Positions 51,456 to 59,752 of a stretch of 64,000 bases of DNA are shown here, piece after piece. Every line of letters starts with the position of its first letter. Positions within the stretch are counted from its first letter, which is position 1. Made by a program: the position numbers and the translations under genes. Under the pieces are notes generated by a model. It was not told the origin of the DNA and ran no database searches. It was given only the letters and a program-made list of their open reading frames with translations. Source of the stretch: Streptomyces tendae (GTDB lineage: Bacteria > Actinomycetota > Actinomycetes > Streptomycetales > Streptomycetaceae); contig NZ_BMUY01000007.1 in NCBI RefSeq assembly GCF_014650435.1, positions 310,001 through 374,000 of the forward strand, written 5' to 3'.

Positions 51456-54400
51456 ACCCGCTCCTTCACATCCTGCTTTTCCAAGAACTCCACGAGTTGC
51501 TCGATGGAGGGGTGGTCGAAGACGACCTGCGGCGGAAGCGATGTGTGCAGTTCGCTCTCCAGCACACTCCGCAGTTCCGCTGCCGCCAGGGAGTCCATAC
51601 CGAGGTCCAAGAACGAGATGTCCGCTCCGATGTCGTGCGCGCTGTCCAGCCTCAGCAGCTGTGCGACGGCCTCGCGCAGGAGCGCCTCGGGCGATCCGGA
51701 CCGCTGTGCCGGCGGCGTCTCGGACCGGCCGGCGGGTCGCTTCCCGGGCACGGGCGCGGGGACCGCGGCCAGTTCCCGAAACGCCATGCCCAGGATCTCC
51801 AGGACCGGCCTGTCACCCTCCATCAGCACCGCGTCCGCGAGGAATGCCGTCTCACTGTCGTCCGCCGGCACGATGCGCAGCGCGGCCCGAAGGCGTGCCG
51901 CACGGGGCTTTTTGAACACCCGCACCGAGGAGATGCCCACCGACATGTACGACCGGTCACGGTCCACCAGAGCGGCGATCCCCTGCGTGGCCGCGTCGAA
52001 CAGCGGCGGCGGCAGGTGTTCCGCCTCCCGGATGTCCGCCCCGTTCAGCTCACTGAGCGCGAAGTCCGCTCCATAGCGGAGCACTTGCCCGACACGGGAG
52101 AACTGCGGACCGTACTCCAGCCCGGCGGCGCTGTACGCCGCGTGCACCTCCTCCGCGTCCAACCGCCCCTGCGGACGCCCGGATGCGGCTGCGCGGGTCT
52201 GGAGGCCCCGGCCGGTGCCGGACGGGACCGCCTCACCCGCCGGGGCGAGCACCGCGGTGGCGTGCCGCCGCTCGGCGGAGCCGTTCTCCCCGACGGCCCG
52301 GCTGACGATCTCCACATCGGTGAAGCCGCCGGCCCGTTCGGTACAGCGGGTGCGGACCTCGACCGGCTGGCTGCCGAGGAACAGGGCCTCGTGGAAGCGG
52401 ATGTCCTGCACGGGCCGTCCGGTGGTGCCGTACACCGCGTCCGTGAGCGCCAGGACCGCTTCGATATAGGCGCCCGCGGGCATGAACGGCCGCCCGCGCA
52501 GGGTGTGATCGGCGAGATAGGCCGGGTTGTGCGCGCTGATCCGCGTCACGAACTCACGGACGTCAGCACCCTCATCGCCACGGTGCGTCTCGGTGCCCAG
52601 CAGGGGATGCACGCTCGAAGCCGCGCCGAGGCCGTGCCGGCCGATCTGGTCGGGCAGCCAGTACCGCTTGCGGTCGAAGGCGTAGGCGGGCAGGGAGATG
52701 CGGCGCCCGCCCCCTGCTTCATGGACGGCCGACCAAGTCACCTGGAGCCCCGCGGTGTACGCGCCGGCCAGCGCTTCGTGGATCGACCGGCCCTCCTCGT
52801 CGCGCGGACGCAGGCTGGTGAGCCAGCGGTGCCTGCCGTCCGGCAGGCACCGTTTGGCCAGTGTTCCCAGGGCGGAGGAGGGACCCACCTCGACGAAGAC
52901 GTGGTTCCCGCGGCCCGCGACCGTGCGGATGCCGGCCTCGAAGTCGACCCTCTCGCGCACGTGGCGCACCCAGTACTCGGCCGTGGACAGCTCCCCAGGG
53001 GTGGCCACCTCGCCCGTGAGGCAGGAGACCAGCGTCAAGGACGGCTCCCGGAAGGTGACGTCCGCCAGTGCTTCGCGCAGCGGATCGAGGATCTCGTCCA
53101 TCAGCGGCGAGTGAAAGGCCGAGGAGACACGCATCTCGGTGACCCTGACTCCCTGGCCGCGAAGCGTCCCGGCGATCTGCTGCACGGACGCGGCACCACC
53201 GGAAACGACGCACTGCTGGGGCGAGTTGACGGCGCAGATGTCCACATCCGGCAGTGCGGCCAGCAGCGGACGCACCTCGGAGACGGGCGCCGCCACGGCG
53301 ACCATGGCCCCGGGCACCGAGACCGACTCGATCAGCCGGGCGCGAGCGACCAGGAAGGCGATTCCGTCGGCCAGGGTGAAAAGACCGGCCACCGTCGCCG
53401 CGGTCACTTCGCCGACACTGTGCCCGAGCAGCACATTGGGCCGGACCCCCCAGGACTGCCACAGCCTGGCGACGGCGTACTCCAGCGCGAACAGTGCCGC
53501 ATGGGTGTACAGGGTCTCGGCGAGCCGCTCCTCGGCGTCCGGGGCCGTGCCGAACATGATCTCGCTGATGGACCTGTGCAGGTGACCGGCGAACAGCCGG
53601 TCGCATTCGTCGAGGTGTCGGCGGAACACCGGATAGCGGCGGTACAGCGTCGCGCCCATGCCGGTGTACTGCGACCCGGAACCCGTGAACAGGAGCGCGA
53701 CCTTGCGCAGGCTGCCCGGGGCGTGTTCACCGTCGGCCAGCTTCTGCGCGTGACGGCCGAGCAGGTCGACCACGTCTGCGGTGCTCCGGGCGACACCGGC
53801 GACCCGGTGGTTGAAGTGTGCGCGCCCCACGTTGCGGGTCAGGCACAGATCCGCCACGTCGGTCTGCGGCTGCTCCGCGAGAAAGCTCAGGTGACGTTCG
53901 ATCTGCCCCGTGAGCGCCGCACCGTTTCTGGCGGAGAGGGTGAAGACGTGCGGCCCCGGTGCCGGCGTGCCGGTACCGGGCCGGGCGGGTGCCTGTTCGA
54001 GGACGGCGACGCCGATGGCACCGGCCACGCCGAAGCTGTTGACCATGGCCCGGCGTACCGGTGCCTGCCAGGGCGTGCAGCTGGTCGGGACGCGCACCGG
54101 GTACGTCTCCCAGGGAATGCGCCCCGACGGTGTGGAATACAGGTGCGGGTAGTACAGGCCGTCGCGCATCTGCAGGACCACCTTGAGGATCCCGCCGATC
54201 CCGGCGACCGGCTCCATGTGCCCGAGGTTCGACTTCACCGAGCCGACGGTGAGCGCCTCTCGGTCCCGGTGAGCGGCGCCGAACACACCGTTGATCGAGC
54301 CCATTTCGATGGGGTCTCCCAGCGATGTGCCCGTACCGTGGGCCTCCACGTACTGGATGTCCCCGGGCTCCAGGCCCGCCCGGGCCAGAGCCCGGCGCAT

Positions 54401-55291
54401 GACCGCTTCCTGCGATGTGCCGTTGGGGGCGGTCAGCCCCGCGCTCTCGCCGTTGTGCCCGATGGCGGTCGACCGGACCACCGCCAACACCTGGTCACCG
54501 TCGCGCTCGGCGTCGGCCAGGCGCTTGAGCACCAGGACCCCGCAGCCCTCGGCCCGCGCGTACCCGTCCGCGGCGTCGTCGAAGGTCTTGCAGTGCCCGT
54601 CGGGCGCCAGCATCCCGCCTTGCGAGAGGATCGCGAAGATCTTGGGGTGGTGCAGAGCGTTGACACCGCCGCACAGCGCGATCCCGCACTCCCCGTCCCG
54701 CAGACCCGCCACCGCCATGTGCAGGGCCGTCAGCGACGAGGCGCAAGCGGTGTCCGTCGTCAGGCTCGGACCGTGCCAGCGCAGGAAGTACGACAGCCGC
54801 CCGGACAGCGGGTACGCGCCCATGCCCGTGGCGAGCGCCGCATCGAGCTTGTCGTACGGCACCGAGTCCAGCTCCATGGCCTGGTCGAACGGCGTGGCAC
54901 CGATGTACACACCGCCGTCTCGCACCCCGGCCGGATCGACGCCGGCGTTCTCCAGCGCCTCCCAGGCCGTCTCCAGCAGCAGCCGCTGCTGGGGATCGAT
55001 GTACTGCGCCTGCTTGGGGGAGATGCTGAAGAACTGAGGATCGAACTCGTCGATACGGTCCAGGAAGCCGCCCCCTGCGGTACGGACCGCTCCCGGCGCG
55101 CCGTCACCGTCCGAGGCGAACGCATCGACATCCCATCGGTCCCGAGGCAGCGGACCGATGCCGCTGCCACCAGCCCGCAGAAAGTCGGCGAAACCGTCGA
55201 GCGTGTCGTTGCCGCCGGGAAAGCGGAGACCGGCCCCGATGACGGCGACGGCATTCTGCCGGCTGTTCCCGGCCGGCTCAGCCATCTGCAT
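51452..55291 (-). CDS. Type I polyketide synthase, KS-AT-DH-ACP
   Basis: 1279 residues. KS: Cys183 in TDTACASS, His318 in EAHGTGT and His358 in NLGHMEP. AT: Ser625 in GHSVGE, with a SAFHSP motif that favours malonyl-CoA. DH: His929 in DHTLRGRPFMP and Asp1099 in LFDAATQG. ACP: Ser in DLGMDSL near the C-terminus. No KR, ER or TE is present, so reduction needs a separate SDR. A single module could act once or repeatedly. In elaiomycin-type azoxy compounds a serine-derived unit is extended by acetate, which would suit this enzyme. Start ATG 55291 follows GGAAGG. Confidence 0.93.
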   Translation of the reverse strand: MQMAEPAGNSRQNAVAVIGAGLRFPGGNDTLDGFADFLRAGGSGIGPLPRDRWDVDAFASDGDGAPGAVRTAGGGFLDRIDEFDPQFFSISPKQAQYIDPQQRLLLETAWEALENAGVDPAGVRDGGVYIGATPFDQAMELDSVPYDKLDAALATGMGAYPLSGRLSYFLRWHGPSLTTDTACASSLTALHMAVAGLRDGECGIALCGGVNALHHPKIFAILSQGGMLAPDGHCKTFDDAADGYARAEGCGVLVLKRLADAERDGDQVLAVVRSTAIGHNGESAGLTAPNGTSQEAVMRRALARAGLEPGDIQYVEAHGTGTSLGDPIEMGSINGVFGAAHRDREALTVGSVKSNLGHMEPVAGIGGILKVVLQMRDGLYYPHLYSTPSGRIPWETYPVRVPTSCTPWQAPVRRAMVNSFGVAGAIGVAVLEQAPARPGTGTPAPGPHVFTLSARNGAALTGQIERHLSFLAEQPQTDVADLCLTRNVGRAHFNHRVAGVARSTADVVDLLGRHAQKLADGEHAPGSLRKVALLFTGSGSQYTGMGATLYRRYPVFRRHLDECDRLFAGHLHRSISEIMFGTAPDAEERLAETLYTHAALFALEYAVARLWQSWGVRPNVLLGHSVGEVTAATVAGLFTLADGIAFLVARARLIESVSVPGAMVAVAAPVSEVRPLLAALPDVDICAVNSPQQCVVSGGAASVQQIAGTLRGQGVRVTEMRVSSAFHSPLMDEILDPLREALADVTFREPSLTLVSCLTGEVATPGELSTAEYWVRHVRERVDFEAGIRTVAGRGNHVFVEVGPSSALGTLAKRCLPDGRHRWLTSLRPRDEEGRSIHEALAGAYTAGLQVTWSAVHEAGGGRRISLPAYAFDRKRYWLPDQIGRHGLGAASSVHPLLGTETHRGDEGADVREFVTRISAHNPAYLADHTLRGRPFMPAGAYIEAVLALTDAVYGTTGRPVQDIRFHEALFLGSQPVEVRTRCTERAGGFTDVEIVSRAVGENGSAERRHATAVLAPAGEAVPSGTGRGLQTRAAASGRPQGRLDAEEVHAAYSAAGLEYGPQFSRVGQVLRYGADFALSELNGADIREAEHLPPPLFDAATQGIAALVDRDRSYMSVGISSVRVFKKPRAARLRAALRIVPADDSETAFLADAVLMEGDRPVLEILGMAFRELAAVPAPVPGKRPAGRSETPPAQRSGSPEALLREAVAQLLRLDSAHDIGADISFLDLGMDSLAAAELRSVLESELHTSLPPQVVFDHPSIEQLVEFLEKQDVKERV

Positions 55292-55607
55292 CAGAACCTT
55301 CCGGGAAGAGGTCGGCGAGCACGTCGGTCATCAGGTACGCCACCAACTGCTCCGCAGTCGGGTTGTTGAACAGCACGTTGGAACTGATGGAACAGTCCAG
55401 ACGCTCCTCAAGACGCTGCTTCGCCTCGGTGACACGCAGTGAAGTGAATCCCAGGTCAAAAAAGCTCTCGGTCAGAGGGAACTCTTCATCATGGGTCATG
55501 AGAAGCGTGCCCTTGAACTCCTTGACCACGATTTCCTCGAGGGCTTCCGACCGTTCAGACCTTGGTAGTCCGCGAAGCTCGTGTAGAGCAGTACCAGAAT
55601 CTGTCAT
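55278..55607 (-). CDS. Free-standing acyl carrier protein
   Basis: 109 residues. The phosphopantetheine Ser56 is in FFDLGFTSLRV, flanked by the usual four helices (ending VLFNNPTAEQLVAYLM). A 30-residue N-terminal extension precedes the carrier. It is the first gene of the PKS operon and overlaps the PKS start by 14 bp. It may carry the starter, or the serine-derived azoxy unit, to the KS. Confidence 0.9.
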   Translation of the reverse strand: MTDSGTALHELRGLPRSERSEALEEIVVKEFKGTLLMTHDEEFPLTESFFDLGFTSLRVTEAKQRLEERLDCSISSNVLFNNPTAEQLVAYLMTDVLADLFPEGSDADG

Positions 55608-55661
55608 GTGCCTTGCCCCTTATTCTGCTCCCGGTCGCCTATGACGTGTGGGTACGGCATC

Positions 55662-55705
55662 GATTGAATCAAAGTGGATTGACGCGCGACTGATAAGGCG
55701 CTGAC
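55662..55705 (-). promoter_or_regulatory. SARP-type promoter of the ACP-PKS operon
   Basis: Minus-strand heptamers GTCAGCG, ATCAGTC and GTCAATC are spaced 11 bp, followed by a weaker -10 candidate (TTCAAT or TCAATC, 55662-55668). It is back to back with the tRNA/cupin promoter. Confidence 0.75.
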
Positions 55706-55735
55706 ATATGGTCTCGAGCCCGCTCCGCCACCTGC

Positions 55736-55779
55736 ATCAGTAGAGCATCAGCACGGTGTCAGCGTGGTCTGGCATAGTT
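55736..55779 (+). promoter_or_regulatory. SARP-type promoter of the tRNA-cupin operon
   Basis: Plus-strand ATCAGTA, ATCAGCA and GTCAGCG at 55736, 55747 and 55758 are spaced 11 bp, then CATAGT/ATAGTT (55773-55779) after 8-9 bases. This places the tRNA gene at 55823 under the same control as the biosynthetic genes. Confidence 0.82.
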
Positions 55780-55822
55780 TTCGAACAGACAGCGGAGCGC
55801 GGTGAAAACGCCGGATCCGCAG

Positions 55823-55909
55823 GGAGAGGTAGCCGTAGCGGCCTAACGGATCCCTGCCTTGGGCAGGGAAGGGCTTTAGCCCTCGCAGGTTCGAATCCTG
55901 CCCTCTCCG
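55823..55909 (+). tRNA. tRNA-Ser-like gene with abnormal anticodon loop (UUG, C33)
   Basis: Acceptor GGAGAGG pairs fully with CCTCTCC; the discriminator is G and no CCA is encoded. The long variable arm is AGGGC-TTTA-GCCCT and the T arm is GCAGG-TTCGAAT-CCTGC, the acceptor and T arms being identical to those of the other copy at 24150. The anticodon arm CCCTG/CAGGG has the loop CCTTGGG: C at 33, G at 37 and 38, triplet UUG. C32-C33 can pair with G37-G38, leaving a three-base loop. That should not read codons, yet all SerRS contacts are kept. It heads the cupin operon behind SARP-type repeats. Likely a biosynthetic seryl donor; a relic is the alternative. Confidence 0.85.
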
Positions 55910-55987
55910 CCGCAGCGCTGGTGGGCCGGCATGCCGGCCCACCATTGCTATGTGGAATCAGATCAGCCCTCCCAGAAGGAGAGAGTG

Positions 55988-56371
55988 ATGTCGGGTACCG
56001 AGACCCGCACGATCGGTGTCACGCGTATGTACACCGATGCGGCGGGGGAGACGCACTTCGCCGAGGAAAAGCTGGACCTCGCCGAAGTCAACTTCGCGCC
56101 GCCGGCCCCCTCCATGTTCCTCTCGACGGCCACGGAGGCCAAGGCGAGTGTGTATCTGCTCCTCCCCGACGGCTACTTCGGGGACTTCCATCCCGCGCCC
56201 CGGAAGCAGGTGATGACGCTCCTGAAGGGCGAGCTGGAGGTCCAGGTCAGCGACGGGGAGTCGCGGAGTTTCCTCCCGGGGGGAAGCGTTCTCGTGGAGG
56301 ACGTGACCGGCAAGGGGCACTCGACGAGGAGCGTGGGCGGCGAATCGCTCCTCATCGTCACGCAGCTGTGA
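55988..56371 (+). CDS. Cupin-domain protein
   Basis: 127 residues from the ATG at 55988 behind AAGGAGA. A single cupin barrel is visible: DFHPAPRKQVMTLLKGELEVQVSDG, then FLPGGSVLVEDVTGKGHSTR. The metal-ligand set is partial: one His in FHPAP, a Glu in KGELE and a His in GKGHST. It could be a metal-dependent isomerase/oxygenase or a binding protein. Cupins help N-N bond or hydrazine formation in some other pathways, so a role in the azoxy steps is possible. It lies 78 bp after the tRNA-like gene, probably on the same transcript. Confidence 0.82.
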   Translation: MSGTETRTIGVTRMYTDAAGETHFAEEKLDLAEVNFAPPAPSMFLSTATEAKASVYLLLPDGYFGDFHPAPRKQVMTLLKGELEVQVSDGESRSFLPGGSVLVEDVTGKGHSTRSVGGESLLIVTQL

Positions 56372-56414
56372 TCCGCAGCTCGCGGCGCCCGCACATCCGG
56401 TCCCTGGAGGGTAG

Positions 56415-57692
56415 ATGAAGGTCACTCTGTTCGAGCAGGCGCCCTACCGGTTTCTGCCTTCGGACTTCGAAGCGCATCACGATTCGGTGTGCAGCACCCC
56501 CTACAGTCTGACGACCGAAGCGGGCGTGTACTCCTCGGTGGTCGACTACATCGACGAGTTGATGACGGGTGCCCGGGCGGGGTTCGACGGCATCTCGCTC
56601 ACCGAGCACGGCCAGAGTTCCTACGACCTGTCGCCGAACCCGAACCTCGTGGCCAGTGCTGTCGCCTATGCCACGGAAACCGAGAGGCTCAGCACCGCGA
56701 TCTTCCCCATGGGGCGGTCGCTCGGCAAGACACGAGAACCCGTGCGGGTCGCCGAAGAGTACGCGATGGTTGACGTCATCAGCGGGGGCCGGCTCATCGC
56801 GGGCTTTCCGGTGGGACTCAGCTACGACGCCAGTATCAACAACGGAATCCCGCCCATTGAGGTCCGGGGGCGCTTCGAGGAGAACCTCGAACTCATCCTG
56901 CGCGCCTGGCGCGACCGCGACCCCTTTGCCTGGAACGGCCGCTACGGTCAGTTCCCGCAGGTCAACCTCTGGCCCAGGCCGTTGCAGGAACAGCCGCCGG
57001 TGTGGATCACCGGAATCGGGAACCCCCGCACGATGCAGCTTACGCTGGAACGCGGGTTCGGGTTCAACTACTTCGGGTTCGCCGGCGCCAAACTGACTGG
57101 CAAGCGGATATTCGAGCGGTTCTGGGAACTGGCCGACCAGCTCGGTCTCGAACGCAACCCCTACCGGATGGGTTTTCTCCAGACGATCGCGGTAAGCGAG
57201 ACCGACGCGCGGGCCGAAAAGGAATACGGCGCGCACGCCGAATACGCCTACCGGAAGGGACTGGGCGCCATCCCGCCGGAGATGCTGGGGCTGCCCGGCG
57301 GTGTCAACATCCACGGCGTCAAGGCCATGCTGAAAGACCCCGGGGACTTCGGCATGTACGGCACGATGCGCACCGCCGGCTTCGGGGAACTCGCCGACGC
57401 CGGAGTCGTCATCGCGGGCAGTCCCGCCACAGTGCGTGACCAACTCCTCGAGTACTGCACGACGTACGGGATCGGGAACCTGCACGCCATGCTCGGCTTC
57501 GGGTCCATGCCGAAGGACCTGGTGCAGAAGAACATCCATCTGTTCGCCACCGAGGTCCTGCCCCATCTGCGCACGCTGTGGCAGGACCAGGGCTTTGCCC
57601 ATCACTGGTGGCCCAAGCGGCTGGGAGGCGTGCCACTTCCAGCGGCCCAGGAGCACGCGCCGTCCGCGGCAGGGAGGACGCAGGCCTCATGA
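56415..57692 (+). CDS. Luciferase-like (LLM) flavin monooxygenase
   Basis: 425 residues of the bacterial-luciferase TIM-barrel family: TEHGQSSYDLSPNP near residue 63, RVAEEYAMVDVISGGRLIAGFPVG and a C-terminal SPATVRDQL. Such enzymes use FMNH2 and oxygen for hydroxylation, Baeyer-Villiger type or N-oxidation steps. The reductase at 42731 could supply flavin. Its stop overlaps the next start (ATGA). It is likely a tailoring oxidase on the azoxy/polyketide product. Confidence 0.87.
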   Translation: MKVTLFEQAPYRFLPSDFEAHHDSVCSTPYSLTTEAGVYSSVVDYIDELMTGARAGFDGISLTEHGQSSYDLSPNPNLVASAVAYATETERLSTAIFPMGRSLGKTREPVRVAEEYAMVDVISGGRLIAGFPVGLSYDASINNGIPPIEVRGRFEENLELILRAWRDRDPFAWNGRYGQFPQVNLWPRPLQEQPPVWITGIGNPRTMQLTLERGFGFNYFGFAGAKLTGKRIFERFWELADQLGLERNPYRMGFLQTIAVSETDARAEKEYGAHAEYAYRKGLGAIPPEMLGLPGGVNIHGVKAMLKDPGDFGMYGTMRTAGFGELADAGVVIAGSPATVRDQLLEYCTTYGIGNLHAMLGFGSMPKDLVQKNIHLFATEVLPHLRTLWQDQGFAHHWWPKRLGGVPLPAAQEHAPSAAGRTQAS

Positions 57693-58504
57693 CCACCACC
57701 GAACGCGCACAGCCCTCGCCCCGCGAGGAGACAGTGGACGTCTGGAACGGACGGCTGCGACTGAGGGTGAAGGTGGCGGGCCAGGGCGCTCCGCTGCTGT
57801 ACCTCCACGGGTCCACCGGGCTGGCCTGGGACCCCTTCCTGTCCCGCCTGGCCGAGCAGTACACGGTCTACGCCCCCGAGTTCCCCGGCACGAGCGCGGG
57901 TGAGCCCGACGCCGCGCACGTCATCGACGACCTGTCCGACATGGTCCTCGTCTTCGAGGAGGCGAGCCGGTCCCTGGGCCTGAGCCAACCGGTCGTCGTG
58001 GGCCACGATTTCGGCGGCATGCTCGCCGCGGAGCTCGCGGCGCACTTCCCCGCGCTCCCCGGAAAGTTGGTGCTGATATCGCCCCTGGGGCTGTGGCGCG
58101 ATGATCTGCCCGTCGCCACCCTCTCCGCCGCCTCCCAGACGGAGCTGCCGGGTCTGCTCTTCCACGACCCGTCCGGCGATGTCGCCCAGGCGGCCCTGGC
58201 GTTCCCGGAGGATCCCGAGGCGGCCGTGGAGGCAGCCGCGGGCATGGTCTGGTCGCTCGGCAGCACCGGTAAGTATCTGTGGCCGATTCCCGACCGCGGG
58301 CTGCGGGCACGGCTGCACCGCGTGGCCGCGCGGACGCTGATCGTGTGGGGACGCGAGGACCGCCTTGCTCCGGCCGCTTACGCCGACGAGTTCGCGGGCC
58401 TCATCCGCGACAGTGCCGTGGCCCTCATCGACGACAGCGGGCACCTGCCGCAGGTGGAGCAGTTCAAACAGGCGCTGACTCGGATCGAGGAGTTCCTGAA
58501 GTGA
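57689..58504 (+). CDS. Alpha/beta hydrolase
   Basis: 271 residues. Oxyanion-type LYLHGSTG, nucleophile region VVGHDFGGM (an Asp where many relatives have Ser, as in epoxide or haloalkane hydrolases), acid Asp in WGREDRLAP and His in DDSGHLPQVEQ. The Asp nucleophile suggests epoxide-hydrolase or dehalogenase-like chemistry rather than esterase action. It is coupled to both neighbours by 4-bp overlaps, so the three tailoring enzymes are made together. Confidence 0.87.
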   Translation: MTTTERAQPSPREETVDVWNGRLRLRVKVAGQGAPLLYLHGSTGLAWDPFLSRLAEQYTVYAPEFPGTSAGEPDAAHVIDDLSDMVLVFEEASRSLGLSQPVVVGHDFGGMLAAELAAHFPALPGKLVLISPLGLWRDDLPVATLSAASQTELPGLLFHDPSGDVAQAALAFPEDPEAAVEAAAGMVWSLGSTGKYLWPIPDRGLRARLHRVAARTLIVWGREDRLAPAAYADEFAGLIRDSAVALIDDSGHLPQVEQFKQALTRIEEFLK

Positions 58505-59349
58505 GCCACGGCGGGAACTCTCTGTTCAGCCTCTCGGGGAAGACCGCTCTGGTGACCGGCGCCTCCCGTGGCATCGGGCGGGCCATCGCACTCGGTTACG
58601 CCGAGGCAGGTGCCGACGTCGCCCTCCTGGCCCGGGGAGCCGAGAGGCTGGAGGAGGTGAGAGCCGAGGTCGAGAAGCTGGGGCGACGCGCGATCAGTCT
58701 GGTGTGCGACGTCGAGGACCCGGACCAGATCCGGGCCTGTGTGCAGCAGACAGTGGCCGAGATGGGGCCCCTGGACATCGTCGTGAACAACGCCGGCGGG
58801 TTCACCTGCGCCGGTTCCTTCCACGACCTGGAAGTCGCGCAATGGCAGCGAGAGATGCGGCTCAACTTCGAATCCGCTCTGCACGTCTGCCGCGCCGTCG
58901 GCCGGGACATGACCGAACGCGGGCGCGGATCCATCATCAACATCGCCTCGATCACGGGGGAGGCCGGTCTTCCCCACTACTCGCCCTACGCGGTGTCAAA
59001 AGCCGCGGTGATCGCCCTTACCCATTCGCTCGCCGCAGAGTGGGCCGTGACCGGGGTCCGGGTCAATGCGATCTCGGCCGGCTGGGTGCACACCGACCTC
59101 ACCGATGGAATCGCCACGGACCCGCGGACGGCCGAGGCCCTGCTCCAGATCGTGCCGGCAGGGAGGTTCGGCACCCCCGACGAACTCGTCGGACTCGCCG
59201 TCTATCTGGCGAGTGACGCCTCCCGGTTCATGACCGGTTCGTCCGTCGTCATCGACGGCGGGGTGAGCGCCTTCTACGGCGGTGCCGCCGTTCTGGAGGT
59301 GCCCGGTAGCCAGTCTCGGTCTCAGAAGGTCCCGGGAATCCAGGGCTGA
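58501..59349 (+). CDS. SDR family oxidoreductase
   Basis: 282 residues from a GTG overlapping the hydrolase stop. TGASRGIGRAIAL, NNAGGF, a Ser in NIASITGEAG, YAVSK and IDGG are all present, so it should be active with NAD(P)H. A 30-residue C-terminal tail is extra. It may be the missing ketoreductase of the PKS or oxidise/reduce an alcohol made by the LLM/hydrolase pair. Last gene of the operon, followed by a strong hairpin. Confidence 0.9.
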   Translation: MSHGGNSLFSLSGKTALVTGASRGIGRAIALGYAEAGADVALLARGAERLEEVRAEVEKLGRRAISLVCDVEDPDQIRACVQQTVAEMGPLDIVVNNAGGFTCAGSFHDLEVAQWQREMRLNFESALHVCRAVGRDMTERGRGSIINIASITGEAGLPHYSPYAVSKAAVIALTHSLAAEWAVTGVRVNAISAGWVHTDLTDGIATDPRTAEALLQIVPAGRFGTPDELVGLAVYLASDASRFMTGSSVVIDGGVSAFYGGAAVLEVPGSQSRSQKVPGIQG

Positions 59350-59385
59350 GGCGCTCTCACTCAACAATCTCCACAGCAATACAGC

Positions 59386-59438
59386 GCACCTTCGGGGCGC
59401 GCCGGGGCGGCAGATTCCCCGGCGCGCCCCGAAGGTGC
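59386..59438 (+). terminator. Hairpin terminator after tailoring operon
   Basis: Long perfect arms from GCACCTTCGGGG to CCCCGAAGGTGC (22 bp) around a 9-nt loop, 36 bp after the SDR stop. Confidence 0.88.
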
Positions 59439-59752
59439 TCCTGCATAGCCTGATACATGCCGACATCAGTTCGATGTCCTGAGGGTATATTCCGGCCGAA
59501 GCTGAGGCTCCTCGGCGGCTGTGAGCCGCCCTCGCAACCCCGCGTGAACTGCGGGCATGTGCGATGAGATTCCGCAGAGTGCAGAATTCGACTGGCCAGG
59601 GCCCTGCAACTTGCCTGTCTCGAATGCGCTGCCCTTGCTTAAAACACGTCTTGACTGGCTTCAGCGGGCCTGATATGTCCAATAGCTCTGATCGCAATGT
59701 GCGGGTAAATTGTCTCCACCAACAAGCAGTCCATCATCCCCGGAGCATGCCG

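Noticed and set aside
51497..55369. Long plus-strand open frame (about 1290 codons) opposite the PKS
   Set aside because: Shadow frame caused by GC-rich codon bias of the PKS gene; composition is Gly/Arg/Val/Gln-like without domains.
55823..55909. Phage or ICE attachment-site remnant derived from a tRNA gene
   Set aside because: No integrase gene is nearby, the gene is complete rather than a 3' fragment, and a SARP-type promoter sits right in front of it.
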